DNA of 45,576 nt from the NCBI GenBank assembly GCA_019240125.1, contig JAFAYW010000154.1:1-45576 (forward strand), written 5' to 3'. Below are positions 36,393 through 45,576 of this stretch, piece after piece. Numbering within the stretch: position 1 is the first letter of the stretch; every line of letters begins with the position of its first letter. The notes under the pieces were generated by a model. That model had not been told where the DNA came from. It worked only from the letters and a program-made list of their open reading frames with translations, and made no database searches. Both the position numbers and the translations under genes were made by a program. The DNA is from Alphaproteobacteria bacterium. Its GTDB lineage: Bacteria; Pseudomonadota; Alphaproteobacteria; ATCC43930; CGMCC-115725.

Positions 36393-37757
36393 CTAGCGCA
36401 GCAGGGGCGACCAGGCCGGATCAGATGCACTGGTTGGCGTCGGCACTTCCCGTTTGTTGTTGCCGGTCAGGTCGATCGTGTAGAGCCGCGCCGCCCCGCC
36501 GCCGCCGCTGCTCGTGGTCGGCGACTGGCTGAAATACATCAGCACACGGCCGTTAGGGGCCCAGGTTGGACCCTCGACCAGATAATCCTGTGTCAGGAGT
36601 CGCTCGCCGGAGCCATCCGGACGCATCACACCGATATAGAACGATCCGCTGTCAATCTTGGTAAAGGCGATCAGGTCGCCGCGCGGTGACCATACCGGCG
36701 TCCCGTATTTGCCCGAACCGAAGCTGATGCGATGCTCCCCGCCGCCGCTCGCGCCCATCACATACAGCTGCTGTGACCCGCCGCGGTCGGAGTTGAACAC
36801 GATCTGGCTGCCATCCGGCGAGTAGGACGGCGAGGTGTTGATCGAACTGCCCTCGGTGATCCGGGTCACGCCGCCGCCACCCACGCCCATCGTATAGATG
36901 TTGCTGGCGCCATTCTCGGAGCGGCTGAAGATCACGCGGCTGCCATCGGGCGAAAACCGCGGCGCGAAGCTCATGCCCGGGAAGTCGCCAAGCGGCCGCT
37001 GACTGCCGTTGTCGAGGTTCATCACATAGACGCGCGGGGTCCGCGAGGCGTAGGAGAGATAGGTGATCTCCTGCGCCGAAGGCGAGAAACGGGGCGTCAG
37101 GACGAGCGCGCGGCCATCCGTCAGGTACTGATTGTTGGCACCGTCCTGGTCCATGATCGCGAGCCGCTTGACGCGCTGCTGGGCTGGGCCGGATTCTGCG
37201 ACATAGACGATGCGGGTGTCGAAATACCCGTCCTCGCCGGTCAGCCGCTTGTAGACTTCATCGGCGATGACATGGGCGATACGGCGCCAGTTCTGCCGCG
37301 TCGTCGTATAGGCGAAGCCGGCGAGCTGCTGACCGGCGACCACGTCCCATAGGCGGAATTCGACGCGAAACTGGCCGCCACCGCTATCCTGCACGGAGCC
37401 GGTGACGAGTGCCTGCGCGTTGATCTGGCGCCAATCGCTAAAGCGTGGTCCCTCGCCAGCGGCGACGGTCTGGATGAAGCTGCGCGGGTCGAGCGGGCGA
37501 AACAGGCCGGAACTCGCCAGGTCGTTGGAGATCACCTGCGACAGCTGGGCGCCGGTCTGCGATGCCTCGCCGCCCGAGCCGGCAAAGGCCGGAATCGCGA
37601 TCGGCATCGGCTCGACCTTGCCGTGGGTGATGTCGAGACGCAGGTCGGCACGCGCCGGTTCGATCGGAAAAGGGCCGGCCAGAAAAAGTACAAGGAGAAG
37701 CGGTGCGGTCAGCAGCAGCCTGAGAGCTGCGTCCGCGACCGCGCGAGTCCGGTTCAT
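36393..37757 (-). CDS. tolB: Tol-Pal system beta-propeller protein TolB
   Basis: TolB is a periplasmic protein that binds Pal and cycles with TolA. From the ATG at 37757 it has 454 residues with a signal peptide (cut near residue 37, after EPARA), an N-terminal mixed domain (about 40-175) and a six-bladed beta-propeller seen as repeats such as [39 protein letters not shown] and [17 protein letters not shown] precedes the start, which overlaps the tolA stop (ATGA). The 27 codons upstream in the open frame are inside tolA and are rejected. Size and order (tolQRAB-pal-cpoB) are standard. Confidence 0.95.
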   Translation of the reverse strand: MNRTRAVADAALRLLLTAPLLLVLFLAGPFPIEPARADLRLDITHGKVEPMPIAIPAFAGSGGEASQTGAQLSQVISNDLASSGLFRPLDPRSFIQTVAAGEGPRFSDWRQINAQALVTGSVQDSGGGQFRVEFRLWDVVAGQQLAGFAYTTTRQNWRRIAHVIADEVYKRLTGEDGYFDTRIVYVAESGPAQQRVKRLAIMDQDGANNQYLTDGRALVLTPRFSPSAQEITYLSYASRTPRVYVMNLDNGSQRPLGDFPGMSFAPRFSPDGSRVIFSRSENGASNIYTMGVGGGGVTRITEGSSINTSPSYSPDGSQIVFNSDRGGSQQLYVMGASGGGEHRISFGSGKYGTPVWSPRGDLIAFTKIDSGSFYIGVMRPDGSGERLLTQDYLVEGPTWAPNGRVLMYFSQSPTTSSGGGGAARLYTIDLTGNNKREVPTPTSASDPAWSPLLR

Positions 37758-38857
37758 AAAAGATCCTTCGGATTGAAGAACAGGTCGAGATTGTGCCAGG
37801 CCTCGTATTTGTCCGGAGGCACCGGCAGGGGGGAGCATTGCGGGTTGAGCACCGCGCGCTTGGCGCTGTCGGCGGCAGCCCGGAAGAACGGATCGGACCC
37901 GTAGCGTCCGCTATCGACGATCGAAGCCTGGGTCACGCTGCCGTCCGGGTTCACCGAGGCCTTGATCTCGATGACCAGATTATCGGCATCGCGCGCGCCT
38001 GCCGGCACCACCCAACAGCGTTCGATCTGCTGGATAATCATATCGCGCTCACTGGCGCTGAGTTGGCTGCCGAGCGGCGCCTTGGGTTGCGACGACGGAG
38101 CCGCCGATGCCATGCGTTGCTGGCGCGGCGGCGTGGGGTCATCGACCTGCGCCGTCTGCTGTTTCGACAGGTTCTTCAGCAGTGTGTCGAAGCTGGCCGG
38201 CTGAGGCTTCTTGTCCTCTAGGTTCTTCAGCAATTTGTCGAATGCCGCCGGGTCCGGTTTCCTGGCCGGCTCCGGCCGCGGCATCTCACGAGCCTGTTGC
38301 TGCGGCTGCGGTTTGGGCTCCGGCGGCCGCGGCAGCGGAGGCGGCGGTGGCGCCTGCGCCTCGACCGGCTTTGGCGGCGGCGGTGGCGGCGCTGGAGTCG
38401 GTTTCGGCTCCGGCTTAGCGACGGGGGGTGGTGGCGCTGGCGTCGAGGAGGCCGAAGGCGGCGGTTCGCTCGATTGCGGCGGCTCGGGCTTTGGCTCTGG
38501 TTTCGGAGCGGGCGGCGCCGTCGCAATATCGGGCTTGGCGTCGGCCTTAGGGCGATACGGGTTGGGGTGTGTCGCCCGTGTATCGGGCGCGATTGTCACC
38601 AATTGCACCGCGATCGGGGTTTCCTCGGGCGGCGGCTGATGAAACAGGTTGGGCAGCCCGATCAGCACCGCGAGCAGGATGACGAGGTGCAGCGAACCCG
38701 ACAGGGCGAGGCCGCTCGGCTCCATGTCACGCGCCGGAATCTCCGGCAGCGTGCCTCGCTCGATCAGTGATACGGAAATCGCGGTCAAGCCGGAAAGCCC
38801 TGGTTGATCAGTGCCTGATAGCGGCAGGACGTGCGGTGACAGTCGGCTTTGTGCCAT
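37754..38857 (-). CDS. tolA: TolA, membrane-anchored periplasm-spanning protein
   Basis: TolA couples the TolQR motor to Pal and TolB. The 367-residue reading has one helix (about 50-72, [17 protein letters not shown]), a long Pro/Lys/Glu/Ala-rich domain with little helix-forming bias (about 95-260), and the C-terminal TolA domain with [13 protein letters not shown] and [21 protein letters not shown] 38857 has GAGG six bases ahead but overlaps tolR by 50 bases and adds 44 cytoplasmic residues; the in-frame ATG at 38725 ([10 protein letters not shown]) gives the usual TolA N-terminus. Both are possible. The stop overlaps tolB. Confidence 0.88.
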   Translation of the reverse strand: MAQSRLSPHVLPLSGTDQPGLSGLTAISVSLIERGTLPEIPARDMEPSGLALSGSLHLVILLAVLIGLPNLFHQPPPEETPIAVQLVTIAPDTRATHPNPYRPKADAKPDIATAPPAPKPEPKPEPPQSSEPPPSASSTPAPPPPVAKPEPKPTPAPPPPPPKPVEAQAPPPPPLPRPPEPKPQPQQQAREMPRPEPARKPDPAAFDKLLKNLEDKKPQPASFDTLLKNLSKQQTAQVDDPTPPRQQRMASAAPSSQPKAPLGSQLSASERDMIIQQIERCWVVPAGARDADNLVIEIKASVNPDGSVTQASIVDSGRYGSDPFFRAAADSAKRAVLNPQCSPLPVPPDKYEAWHNLDLFFNPKDLL

Positions 38858-39284
38858 GCGGCGCCTCGGCGACGAGCGACACCTTATGAAATCCGGCGGC
38901 GGTAACGAGGCTCATCACCTCAAGCACTTTGCCGTAATTGATGTCCTTATCCCCGCGGACATAAAGGATCGCGTCGGGGTTATTGCCGGTAATCGCTTGC
39001 AGCCGGTCGACAAGGCCATCCTCGGGAATGCTGCTTTCCTGGATGTAGATTTCGCCTTCGCGGTTGACCGTTATCACGAGCGGCTCTTTCGGCTCGTTGA
39101 TTGGCGGGGCCTGGGTCTGCGGCAGGTCAACCGGAACCCCGACAGTCAGCAGCGGCGCGGTCACCATGAAGACGACCAGCAGCACCAGCATCACATCGAC
39201 CATCGGGGTGACGTTGATGTCGGCCATCGGTCGATACCGCGCGCGACCGGTGCGGCCGGTGCTATAGGTGTGAGATATGCCCAT
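38808..39284 (-). CDS. tolR: TolR, ExbD-family proton-channel component
   Basis: TolR works with TolQ to turn proton flow into TolA movement. From the ATG at 39284 it has 158 residues: a basic N-terminus (MGISHTYSTGRTGRARYRP), MADINVTPMVDVMLVLLVVFMV where D30 is the channel aspartate, then a periplasmic domain with DLPQTQAPP and YVRGDKDINYGKVLEVM. It starts five bases after the tolQ stop. The open frame upstream (into tolQ) is noise. Length is typical. Confidence 0.95.
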   Translation of the reverse strand: MGISHTYSTGRTGRARYRPMADINVTPMVDVMLVLLVVFMVTAPLLTVGVPVDLPQTQAPPINEPKEPLVITVNREGEIYIQESSIPEDGLVDRLQAITGNNPDAILYVRGDKDINYGKVLEVMSLVTAAGFHKVSLVAEAPHGTKPTVTARPAAIRH

Positions 39285-39289
39285 GCCTT

Positions 39290-40012
39290 TTACGGTCTTT
39301 CGTCGAGCTGGCGCGACAGGATGGCGCTGAATTCGGTGGCAAATGCCTCGAGCCGGCCGGCGTAGCGTCCGAAATCGGTCGATAATTTGTTGTAGGCGAC
39401 CACCGCGGGGATAGCCGCGACAAGGCCCAGCGCGGTCGCGAAAAGCGACTCGGCGATGCCCGGCGCGACGACCGCGAGGCTGGTGTTCTTCGACGCAGCG
39501 ATCGACTGGAAGCTGTCCATGATGCCCCACACTGTGCCGAAAAGCCCGACAAAGGGGGCCGTCGAGCCGACGGTCGCGAGGAAGCTCATGAAGCGCTCGA
39601 CGCGGTCCATCTCGCGCCCGACCGTGACGTTCATCACCCGTTCGATGCGCTGCTGCAGGCTGGCGCGCATGACCGCGGTGCCGAGCAGGCCCTTGGCGGC
39701 GCTGCGCCGCCATTCGCGCATCGCGGCGGCGAACACCGCGCTCATCGGGTCGGCCGGGCGCTGCCCGACGCGATCATAAAGGTCGTCGAGCGAGCCGCCG
39801 GACCAGAAGGTTTCCTCAAAGCTCCCGGCCGCCTGGCGCAAGCGCCGCAAGCGCATCGCCTTGTCGAAGATGACGGCCCAGGACCAGAACGACGCGGCGA
39901 GCAGCAGCAGCATGATCAGCTTTACGACCGTATCCGCCTGCAGAAAGAGCTCGAAAATCGAAAGGTGATCGGACACGGTCCCTGAGAGCGCGGCGGTTTG
40001 TATCGGTTGCAT
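39290..40012 (-). CDS. tolQ: TolQ, ExbB-family proton-channel component
   Basis: TolQ forms the pentameric channel around TolR. From the ATG at 40012 (AAAGG ahead) it has 240 residues with three membrane helices (about 28-46, 145-165 and 185-205) and the family motif TAPFVGLFGTVWGIMDSF before the last helix, followed by GIAESLFATALGLVAAIPAV. The 47 residues upstream in the open frame overlap ybgC and are not used. It begins the tolQRAB block after ybgC, 34 bases downstream. Confidence 0.95.
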   Translation of the reverse strand: MQPIQTAALSGTVSDHLSIFELFLQADTVVKLIMLLLLAASFWSWAVIFDKAMRLRRLRQAAGSFEETFWSGGSLDDLYDRVGQRPADPMSAVFAAAMREWRRSAAKGLLGTAVMRASLQQRIERVMNVTVGREMDRVERFMSFLATVGSTAPFVGLFGTVWGIMDSFQSIAASKNTSLAVVAPGIAESLFATALGLVAAIPAVVAYNKLSTDFGRYAGRLEAFATEFSAILSRQLDERP

Positions 40013-40046
40013 TGATGGCGGCCTTTTATGGCGTCTTTTGGACGAT

Positions 40047-40469
40047 TTACGGCGAGAGGGAGGTTTCGGCAGCGCTTCTAAGGGCGGCGCGCAACCCTGC
40101 TGGAAGTCGGCGTGGCCGGCCGTCGGCCCCGATGCACGCGACCTGGATATCAAAGGCAGCCAGGACCTGCTCGCCGCGCTTCACCTGTTGATCGAGATCG
40201 AGCGTGGCGCCGCCAGCGGCGGCGATGCGCGTTTCCACCGTCAGCCAGTCATCGAGTCGCGCCGGCAGCCGGTAATCGGCGGTGAGTCGGCGCACCGCGA
40301 AGGCGGTCCCTGTCTGGGCGAATATCGCGCTGTGCGCAAAGCCAAGCCCGCGCATCATCTCGGTGCGGCCGCGCTCGGCGAATTTCAGGTAGTTCGCATA
40401 GTAGACGATGCCGGCCGCGTCGGTATCCTCGTAATAGACCCGCAGCCCCAGGCTGTGGACAGGCATCAT
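40047..40469 (-). CDS. ybgC: YbgC, hotdog-fold acyl-CoA thioesterase of the Tol-Pal cluster
   Basis: YbgC is a small cytoplasmic 4-hydroxybenzoyl-CoA-type thioesterase that hydrolyses acyl-CoA and interacts with the acyl carrier protein. The 140-residue protein has the motif [17 protein letters not shown] (12-28) with the catalytic aspartate D17 and Y24, and the strand [11 protein letters not shown]. It may start at the ATG at 40469 (overlapping the ruvB stop as ATGA) or the adjacent ATG at 40466. It lies between ruvB and tolQ, the normal context. No unusual residues were seen. Confidence 0.94.
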   Translation of the reverse strand: MMPVHSLGLRVYYEDTDAAGIVYYANYLKFAERGRTEMMRGLGFAHSAIFAQTGTAFAVRRLTADYRLPARLDDWLTVETRIAAAGGATLDLDQQVKRGEQVLAAFDIQVACIGADGRPRRLPAGLRAALRSAAETSLSP

Positions 40470-41515
40470 GGCTCGCCGGTCACCGCGACCGTCGCGAGCA
40501 GATCGAGCTGGGCGGGCAGGGTGCTGGGCACCGGCAGGTCGAGGTGCCGGAAGGCGATTTCGGTCAGCATGCGGCCGCGCGGCGTGCGCTGCAGGAAGCC
40601 TTGCTGGATTAGGTACGGCTCGATCACCTCCTCAAGTACATCGCGCTGCTCGCCGAGCGCCGCCGCCATCGTCTCGACCCCAACCGGCCCGCCGGCATAA
40701 TTCTCCCCAATGCAGCGCAGATAGCGCCGGTCCATGCCGTCGAGACCACGCGCGTCCACTTCCAGCCGCAGCAGAGCCGCGTCCGCGGTCACCGCGTCGA
40801 CGCTGCCCCAGCCATGCACCGCCGCGAAATCGCGGATGCGGCGCAGGAGTCGCATCGCGACTCGCGGTGTGCCGCGGGCACGCCGGGCGATCTCGGCGGC
40901 GCCCTCCGGCCGCAGGTCGAAAGCAAGGATGCGGGCGCCGCGCTCGATGATCAGCTGCAACTCATCGGGCTCATAGAATTGCAGGCGCAATGGGATGCCG
41001 AAGCGCTCGCGCAGGGGACGGGTGATCAGACCGGAGCGGGTCGTGGCGCCGATTAAGGTGAACTGCTTAAGGTCGATGCGCACCGAGCGGGCGCCGGGGC
41101 CCTCGCCGATCATCAGGTCGAGCTGAAAATCCTCCATCGCTGGGTAGAGGATTTCCTCGACCGCCGGCATCAAGCGGTGGATCTCGTCGATGAACAGCAC
41201 GTCGCCGTGCTCAAGCGTCGTCAGCAGCCCGGCGAGATCGCCGGCGCGCTGCACAATCGGTCCCGACGTCGCGCGAAATCCAACCCCAAGTTCACGTGCC
41301 ACAATCTGCGCCAGCGTGGTTTTGCCGAGCCCCGGCGGCCCAAAGAACAGCACATGATCGAGCGCCTCGCGGCGGCTCTTCGCGGCCTCGATAAAGACGC
41401 GCAGGTTTTCCCGCAAAACCCGCTGGCCGACAAATTCCGCGAGCGACAGCGGCCGGATCGACGCTTCGGGGGCGTCCTCGTCGCCAGGTTCGGCTGAGAT
41501 CAGCCGCTCGCTCAA
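40466..41515 (-). CDS. ruvB: RuvB, Holliday junction branch-migration ATPase
   Basis: RuvB hexamers pump DNA through RuvA-bound Holliday junctions. The 349-residue protein has [11 protein letters not shown] (21-31), Walker A GPPGLGKT (59-66), Walker B LFIDEIHR (107-114), the sensor-1 region [20 protein letters not shown] and the C-terminal winged helix (GYLI-like [10 protein letters not shown]). The start is a rare TTG at 41515 that overlaps the ruvA stop; no in-frame ATG or GTG lies close by at the right place. It overlaps ybgC by four bases. All motifs are intact. Confidence 0.96.
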   Translation of the reverse strand: MSERLISAEPGDEDAPEASIRPLSLAEFVGQRVLRENLRVFIEAAKSRREALDHVLFFGPPGLGKTTLAQIVARELGVGFRATSGPIVQRAGDLAGLLTTLEHGDVLFIDEIHRLMPAVEEILYPAMEDFQLDLMIGEGPGARSVRIDLKQFTLIGATTRSGLITRPLRERFGIPLRLQFYEPDELQLIIERGARILAFDLRPEGAAEIARRARGTPRVAMRLLRRIRDFAAVHGWGSVDAVTADAALLRLEVDARGLDGMDRRYLRCIGENYAGGPVGVETMAAALGEQRDVLEEVIEPYLIQQGFLQRTPRGRMLTEIAFRHLDLPVPSTLPAQLDLLATVAVTGEP

Positions 41516-42147
41516 CGGTCGGCTCCGGCTCGACCGCGCTGGCCGAGTTCACGCAACCCGGCCGAGATCAACGCCTCGACCGCGGCGCCGTCGCCGAGCC
41601 GTTTGGCCGCCGCGGTCACCGCGCCCAGCGCTTCGGCCCGTCCGACTTTGAGGTTCTCCAGCGCCGAAACAGCATCCGCGATCGCACCGTCAACAGCAGG
41701 AAGCGGCACGTTAGCGGTCGGCGCAGCGGGCACGGTGAAGGCCAGGGTACCGACCTTCTCGCGCAACTCGTTGGCGATGCGGGCCGCCAGACGCGGGCCG
41801 ACTCCATCGGCGCGTGCCAGCACCGCCTTGTCCTGCGCCACGATCGCAAGGGTCAAGGCATCTGGCGCGATCGCCGAGAGGATCGACAGCGCCAGCCGCG
41901 CACCAACCCCCTGCACGGTGGTCAGCAGGCGGAACCAGTCGCGCTCCGACGCGTCGGCAAAGCCATAGAGATGAATGTGGTCTTCGCGGACATGCGTCTC
42001 GATCAACAACCGCGCCGCGCCGCCCGGTGGCGGCAACATCCCGAGCGTGCGGCTGGAGCAAAACGCGAGATAACCGACGCCATGCACATCGATCACCGCC
42101 GCATCCGCGCTGAGGGTGTCGACGACGCCCGCAAGCTTCGCGATCAC
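41512..42147 (-). CDS. ruvA: RuvA, Holliday junction-binding subunit
   Basis: RuvA tetramers bind the four-way junction and load RuvB. From the GTG at 42147 the protein has 211 residues: an OB-fold start [12 protein letters not shown] (first V read as Met), [27 protein letters not shown], helix-hairpin-helix motifs ([35 protein letters not shown]), an Ala-rich linker, and a C-terminal RuvB-binding domain. The open frame extends 34 codons upstream, but that part does not fit the family. It lies 43 bases after the ruvC stop. Normal length. Confidence 0.94.
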   Translation of the reverse strand: MIAKLAGVVDTLSADAAVIDVHGVGYLAFCSSRTLGMLPPPGGAARLLIETHVREDHIHLYGFADASERDWFRLLTTVQGVGARLALSILSAIAPDALTLAIVAQDKAVLARADGVGPRLAARIANELREKVGTLAFTVPAAPTANVPLPAVDGAIADAVSALENLKVGRAEALGAVTAAAKRLGDGAAVEALISAGLRELGQRGRAGADR

Positions 42148-42190
42148 GCGGCGCCCCGATGACGAAAAGTATGAAAAAAAAGGCGACTCA

Positions 42191-42697
42191 TCAGGCCGAC
42201 CGTGCCGTCGCCCCGCCCCAGGCGGCCAGGGTGCGGCTGTGGTGTGCATGGCAGATCGCGACGGCGAGCGCGTCGGCCGCGTCAGCCTGCGCGATCAGGC
42301 AACCGGGCAATAGCCGCCGCACCATCAACTGCACCTGCTCTTTCTCGGCATGGCCGGCGCCGACTACCGACTTCTTGACCATATTGGCGGAGTACTCCGA
42401 GACCGGCAGGCCGCGCTCGGCCGGGGCCAGAAGCACGACCCCGCGCGCCACTCCGAGCTTCAGGGTCGATGACGGGTTCTTGTTGACAAAGGTCTCCTCG
42501 ACCGCCGCCTCGTCCGGATGGAAGCGCTCCAACACGTCGCCAAGCTGCCGGAACAGCCGCACCAGCCGCTCCGCCAAAGACAGATCCACCGGAGCGTGCA
42601 CTACGCCATCGGCGACATGGCTCAAGCGGTTGCCGGCGATGTCGATCACCCCCCAGCCGGTATGGCGCAGCCCGGGATCGAGCCCGAGGACCCGCAT
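42191..42697 (-). CDS. ruvC: RuvC, Holliday junction resolvase
   Basis: RuvC cuts Holliday junctions. From the ATG at 42697 it has 168 residues; a TTG at 42724 is rejected because the protein begins [16 protein letters not shown], the canonical N-terminus. Catalytic acidic residues are D7, E67 (in [10 protein letters not shown]), D139 and D142 (in [11 protein letters not shown]). Length is normal. It follows yebC by 41 bases and precedes ruvA and ruvB, so yebC-ruvCAB form one unit. No SOS box was found ahead of it. Confidence 0.96.
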   Translation of the reverse strand: MRVLGLDPGLRHTGWGVIDIAGNRLSHVADGVVHAPVDLSLAERLVRLFRQLGDVLERFHPDEAAVEETFVNKNPSSTLKLGVARGVVLLAPAERGLPVSEYSANMVKKSVVGAGHAEKEQVQLMVRRLLPGCLIAQADAADALAVAICHAHHSRTLAAWGGATARSA

Positions 42698-42738
42698 CTC
42701 TGTCGTCGCTCCCCCAACGCGCAAAGCAGCCGGCGTGA

Positions 42739-43488
42739 TCAGGCACTGAGCCGTGCCAGGACCTCTTCGCCGACTTCGAAATTCGCGTAAACGTTCTGCA
42801 CGTCGTCGCTGTCTTCCAGTGTTTCGAGCATCTTGAAGAGCGACGTCGCGGTCTCGTCGTCGATCGGCGAGGTGGTCTTGGGGCGCCAGGCGATACGCGC
42901 GGTCTCGGCCGGGCCGAATTTCTCCTCGAGCGCGTCGCGCACGGAATTGAAGTCCTCCGGGGCTGACAGGACGGTATGGGAGTCGGCCTCGCTATGGACG
43001 TCCTCGGCTCCGGCCTCGATCGCCGCTTCGAGCATCGCATCGGCGCTGGCGGCGCTGGGCAGGTAAACGATCTCGCCGACATGATCGAACATGAACCCGA
43101 CGCTGTTGGTCTCGCCCAGCGCGCCGCCCGCCTTGGTAAAGGCGGCGCGGACATCGCTGGCGGTGCGGTTGCGGTTATCGGTCAGCGCTTCGACGATGAC
43201 CGCGACACCGCCCGGGCCATAGCCCTCATAGCGCACTTCATCATAAGCCTCGCCGCCATCACCACCGGCGCCGCGCTTGATCGCGCGGTCGACGGTGTCT
43301 TTCGGCATGTTGGCCTGACGGGCTGCCAGTACGGCTGCACGCAGCCGCGGGTTGGCCGCCGGGTCGGGCAGGCCGGAGCGCGCCGCGGTGGTCAACTCGC
43401 GGATGATCTTGGTGAACACCTTGCCGCGCTTTTTGTCCTGCGCGCCTTTGCGGTACATGATGTTCTTGAATTGCGAATGGCCAGCCAT
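42739..43488 (-). CDS. yebC: YebC/PmpR-family protein (TACO1-like)
   Basis: YebC-family proteins act as translation factors at proline-rich stretches and also as transcriptional regulators in some bacteria. The 249-residue protein begins [20 protein letters not shown], the family hallmark, followed by [20 protein letters not shown], the [19 protein letters not shown] region, and an acidic C-terminal domain with [20 protein letters not shown]. Length is standard. It lies ahead of ruvC as in many bacteria and 149 bases after the phosphoesterase gene. That gap holds no recognised gene; the only structure noted is a short palindrome (AAGCCGGCTT). Confidence 0.96.
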   Translation of the reverse strand: MAGHSQFKNIMYRKGAQDKKRGKVFTKIIRELTTAARSGLPDPAANPRLRAAVLAARQANMPKDTVDRAIKRGAGGDGGEAYDEVRYEGYGPGGVAVIVEALTDNRNRTASDVRAAFTKAGGALGETNSVGFMFDHVGEIVYLPSAASADAMLEAAIEAGAEDVHSEADSHTVLSAPEDFNSVRDALEEKFGPAETARIAWRPKTTSPIDDETATSLFKMLETLEDSDDVQNVYANFEVGEEVLARLSA

Positions 43489-43637
43489 CGTTTCTTCCGT
43501 TCACGCTCTCGCTGGGTGTGCGGGCCCATTTGGCCGCTTGGCCACTAGCTGTTGTATGCAGCGGGGCCTAACAAGCCAATATGGCATGATTGCGGCACCT
43601 CGAACGAGAAGCCGGCTTTATCCGCGGTAGCGATTGT

Positions 43638-44453
43638 TCAGAGCTGGGGCACCGCGCGCGACAAGCGCCCGCCTATGCGCACCGGCTCGATCCGCAGCGC
43701 CAATCCGCTCGTATCATCGGTCTGGATAAACATGCCGCACAGGGTCGCCTCGCCCTCCGCGGGTTTCGCCTTCTCGCCGGGAACCTTGGTGATAAATCGG
43801 CGGACTGAGGGCTCCTTTTGCATGCCGATAACCGAATCATAGTCGCCGCACATGCCGCAATCGCTGACGAAGGCAGTACCCCCGGGCAGGATCTGGTGAT
43901 CCGCCGTCGGGACATGCGTATGCGTGCCGAGTACGGCTGAGACGCGGCCATCGGCGAAATGGCCCATCGCCATCTTCTCGCTGGTCGCCTCGCCGTGAAA
44001 ATCGAGGACGATCGCCGTGGCCCCGTCACCCATGCGGTAGTCGCGCAGCAGAGCGGTTAGGCAGGCGAATGGATCGTCGAGCGAGTCCATGAACAGGCGC
44101 CCCATCATATTGATGACCAGTACGCTGAGTTTTGCACCAATCTCGTGCAGATAATGGCCGCTGCCGGGCGTGCCGGGCGGGAAGTTCGCTGGCCGCAGCA
44201 GTTTTGGGTCGCGCTCGATCTGCTGGATCAGTTCGCGCTGGTCCCACACATGATTGCCGGTGGTCAGCACGTCGGCACCGGCATCGTAAAGCTCGCCGGC
44301 GAGGCGCTCATTGATGCCGAAACCATGCGCCGCGTTCTCGCCATTGACGATCGCCAGATCGATCGCAAGGTCGCGTTTGAGCTGCGGCAGATGCGCCTTG
44401 ATGGCGTCGCGGCCGGCACGGCCGACCACGTCGCCACACATCAATATATTCAA
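43638..44453 (-). CDS. ymdB: YmdB-family metallophosphoesterase
   Basis: YmdB-type enzymes (TIGR00282) have 2',3'-cyclic nucleotide phosphodiesterase activity in Bacillus; the role in alphaproteobacteria is less clear. The 271-residue protein shows the calcineurin-like metal ligands D8 (MCGDVVG), E39 and N40 (NGENAAHG), N67 and H68 (TTGNHVWD), then DFHGEATSEK and GTHTHVPTAD. It ends SRAVPQL. Start and length are typical. It lies upstream of yebC and 30 bases downstream of the hibernation-factor gene. Confidence 0.93.
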   Translation of the reverse strand: MNILMCGDVVGRAGRDAIKAHLPQLKRDLAIDLAIVNGENAAHGFGINERLAGELYDAGADVLTTGNHVWDQRELIQQIERDPKLLRPANFPPGTPGSGHYLHEIGAKLSVLVINMMGRLFMDSLDDPFACLTALLRDYRMGDGATAIVLDFHGEATSEKMAMGHFADGRVSAVLGTHTHVPTADHQILPGGTAFVSDCGMCGDYDSVIGMQKEPSVRRFITKVPGEKAKPAEGEATLCGMFIQTDDTSGLALRIEPVRIGGRLSRAVPQL

Positions 44454-44483
44454 CAGACGGCTCCGATAGGTGATCGGCGCACT

Positions 44484-45056
44484 CTAGCCGGTCACCCCTT
44501 CCGCGAGCCAGACCTTGGTCGCGAGCGGCCCCGTATCGCCGACCGTTTCGACGAAATGTACGCGGGCGCCGATCGTCAGCGTGTCGAAATCGCGCTGCAT
44601 CAAGCTGTTGCGATGGAAATAGAGCAGCGTGCCCTCATGCGTCATCAGGAACCCGTGATCTTCCTGCGGGTGCAGTTCGGTGACGGTGCCGGCGAACGGC
44701 TCGTCATGTGGCTTCACCACGCCCTGCTGCTTGTGCTTGAAATCGAGCAGCCGGCGCTGGGCGGCGCGGAAGGCCTCTCGGACGGCCAGGCCGAGGTCGT
44801 CGGCATGCGCGAATTTCTGGCGCACATGATGCGCGTCCTGCGTCACCATCAGCTTCTCACCCGGCACGTCGAGCTCGATATGCACGTCAAAGCTGTTGCC
44901 GGTCTGGTGATGGCGATGCTGCTTCTCGACCGAGACGCGGCAGCCGATCAGACGCGGGTAGAGCTTGTCGAGCCGCTCGACCCGCTCACGGATATCCGCC
45001 TCCAGGGCGGGTGAAGTCTGCAGATTGTGGAACACGATTTCGACCGGGCTATCCAT
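44484..45056 (-). CDS. HPF/RaiA ribosome-associated domain fused to a cold-shock domain
   Basis: A 190-residue protein in two parts. Residues 1-105 are like ribosome-hibernation/stress factors HPF and RaiA (VEIVFHNLQTSPALEADIRERVERLD, then DVHIELDVPGEK and LAVREAFRAAQRRL). Residues about 118-185 are a cold-shock OB fold (GTVTELHPQEDHGFLMTHEG, LYFHRNSL, GARVHFVE). The RNP1 motif is weak (DHGFLMT in place of KGFGFI-type sequence). Fusions of this type occur in proteobacteria. The protein probably binds the 30S subunit under stress; the CSD suggests RNA contact. It lies between an acyl-CoA dehydrogenase and the YmdB gene. Confidence 0.88.
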   Translation of the reverse strand: MDSPVEIVFHNLQTSPALEADIRERVERLDKLYPRLIGCRVSVEKQHRHHQTGNSFDVHIELDVPGEKLMVTQDAHHVRQKFAHADDLGLAVREAFRAAQRRLLDFKHKQQGVVKPHDEPFAGTVTELHPQEDHGFLMTHEGTLLYFHRNSLMQRDFDTLTIGARVHFVETVGDTGPLATKVWLAEGVTG

Positions 45057-45126
45057 CGCTCCTTCTCCGCTGTTGTCTCACTAATCCGAACCTGCGGTCT
45101 GGGGGCATCGTTCCCTACGCAAGCAA

Positions 45127-45576
45127 TCACTTGCGGTCGATAAAGCTGCGGCCGATCAGCTGGCGGTGGATCTGGTTGGTGCCTTCCCAGATCTGCGTGA
45201 TCTTGGCGTCGCGCATCAGCCGCTCGACCCGGTATTCCTTGATATAGCCATAGCCGCCGTGCAATTGTACCGCCTCGGTGGCGATGCGCATCGCGAGGTC
45301 TGAGGCGCGCATTTTCAGCATCGACGCCTCGACCGCGATGTCGCTCTCGCCGCGATCGATCAGCCCGGCGACATGCCACAGCCATGCCTCGCACATCGCC
45401 AGATCGGTCGCGAGATCGGCCAGCAGAAACTGGATGCCCTGAAACTCGACGATGCGCCGACCCGATTGCCGCCGCTCGTTGATATAGGCGACGGCATCCT
45501 CAAATGCGGCGCGGGCGATCCCCAGCGCATGCGCCGCCACGCTCGGCCGCGATTTGTTGAGCGCCGCCAATAACAG
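45127..45576 (-). CDS. Acyl-CoA dehydrogenase (5' end beyond window)
   Basis: The last 149 residues of an acyl-CoA dehydrogenase: LNKSRPSVAAHALGIARAAFEDAVAYINERRQ with the helical C-terminal domain, FQGIQFLLADLATDL, and the hallmark QLHGGYGYIKEYRVERLMRDAKITQIWEGTNQIHRQLIGR. The glycine-rich GGYGY and IWEGT motifs bind FAD and place the catalytic base region (E in IWEGT). It catalyses the first step of beta-oxidation or amino-acid degradation; the chain-length specificity cannot be told. The frame continues past 45576, so the start is missing. It ends 70 bases before the HPF-CSD gene. Confidence 0.93.
   Translation of the reverse strand: MLLAALNKSRPSVAAHALGIARAAFEDAVAYINERRQSGRRIVEFQGIQFLLADLATDLAMCEAWLWHVAGLIDRGESDIAVEASMLKMRASDLAMRIATEAVQLHGGYGYIKEYRVERLMRDAKITQIWEGTNQIHRQLIGRSFIDRK

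Noticed and set aside
36251..36430. Upstream extension of pal (60 codons)
   Set aside because: The lipobox at C18 requires the ATG at 36250, which has its own AAGGGAGA; the extension overlaps the hairpin and tolB.

Overview
The window is a stretch of a high-G+C Gram-negative chromosome. Gene orders such as tpiA-secG-pyrG and yebC-ruvCAB-ybgC-tolQRAB-pal-cpoB-tilS-ftsH, a PpiD-type chaperone divergent from tpiA, and the protein sequences themselves point to an alphaproteobacterium, probably of the Rhodospirillales/Acetobacteraceae kind. No rRNA, tRNA, CRISPR array or insertion sequence was seen. Reading is by eye; no database was searched.

Layout. 1-2039: 5' two-thirds of uvrA (minus), divergent from ssb. 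3059-7051: dppBCDF-type peptide ABC importer (plus) with no substrate-binding protein beside it. 7048-9471: a visibly A+T-richer two-gene patch (minus): a glycosyltransferase-FkbM-like fusion and a SAM methyltransferase. 9676-15254: ppiD (minus) divergent from tpiA, then secG and pyrG, with a small membrane ORF facing tpiA. 15312-16034: a Tat-exported DUF882/M15-type peptidase. 16042-26841 (all minus): an unknown exported protein, two tandem pentaheme cytochromes c, then gspE-F-H-I-J-K-L-M and a GspC-like gene of a type II secretion system (T2SS); gspD, gspG and gspO are not in the window. 27029-31065 (plus): a PiT phosphate transporter, a CBS-BON protein and an OprO/OprP-type porin. 31139-45576 (minus): ftsH, tilS, cpoB, pal, tolBARQ, ybgC, ruvBAC, yebC, a YmdB-type phosphoesterase, a ribosome-hibernation factor fused to a cold-shock domain, and the 3' end of an acyl-CoA dehydrogenase.

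How the parts work together. The most interesting region is 16042-31065. Sequences resembling the 18-bp PhoB box lie upstream of PiT (15 of 18 positions of the E. coli consensus) and of the porin (14 of 18), suggesting a phosphate-acquisition module with outer-membrane and inner-membrane steps. The divergent 187-bp region of PiT is also the head of the cytochrome/T2SS gene train, so secretion could be linked to the same signal; phosphate-regulated T2SS (Hxc of Pseudomonas aeruginosa) is a known precedent, but here it is inference. The pentaheme cytochromes directly ahead of gspE could be surface-exported electron carriers.

The Tol-Pal region has a hairpin and a good sigma70-type promoter between tolB and pal. 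Between tilS and ftsH there is a 25-codon leader ORF with a perfect Shine-Dalgarno sequence whose stop codon overlaps the ftsH start. A clear bidirectional terminator separates the porin from ftsH.
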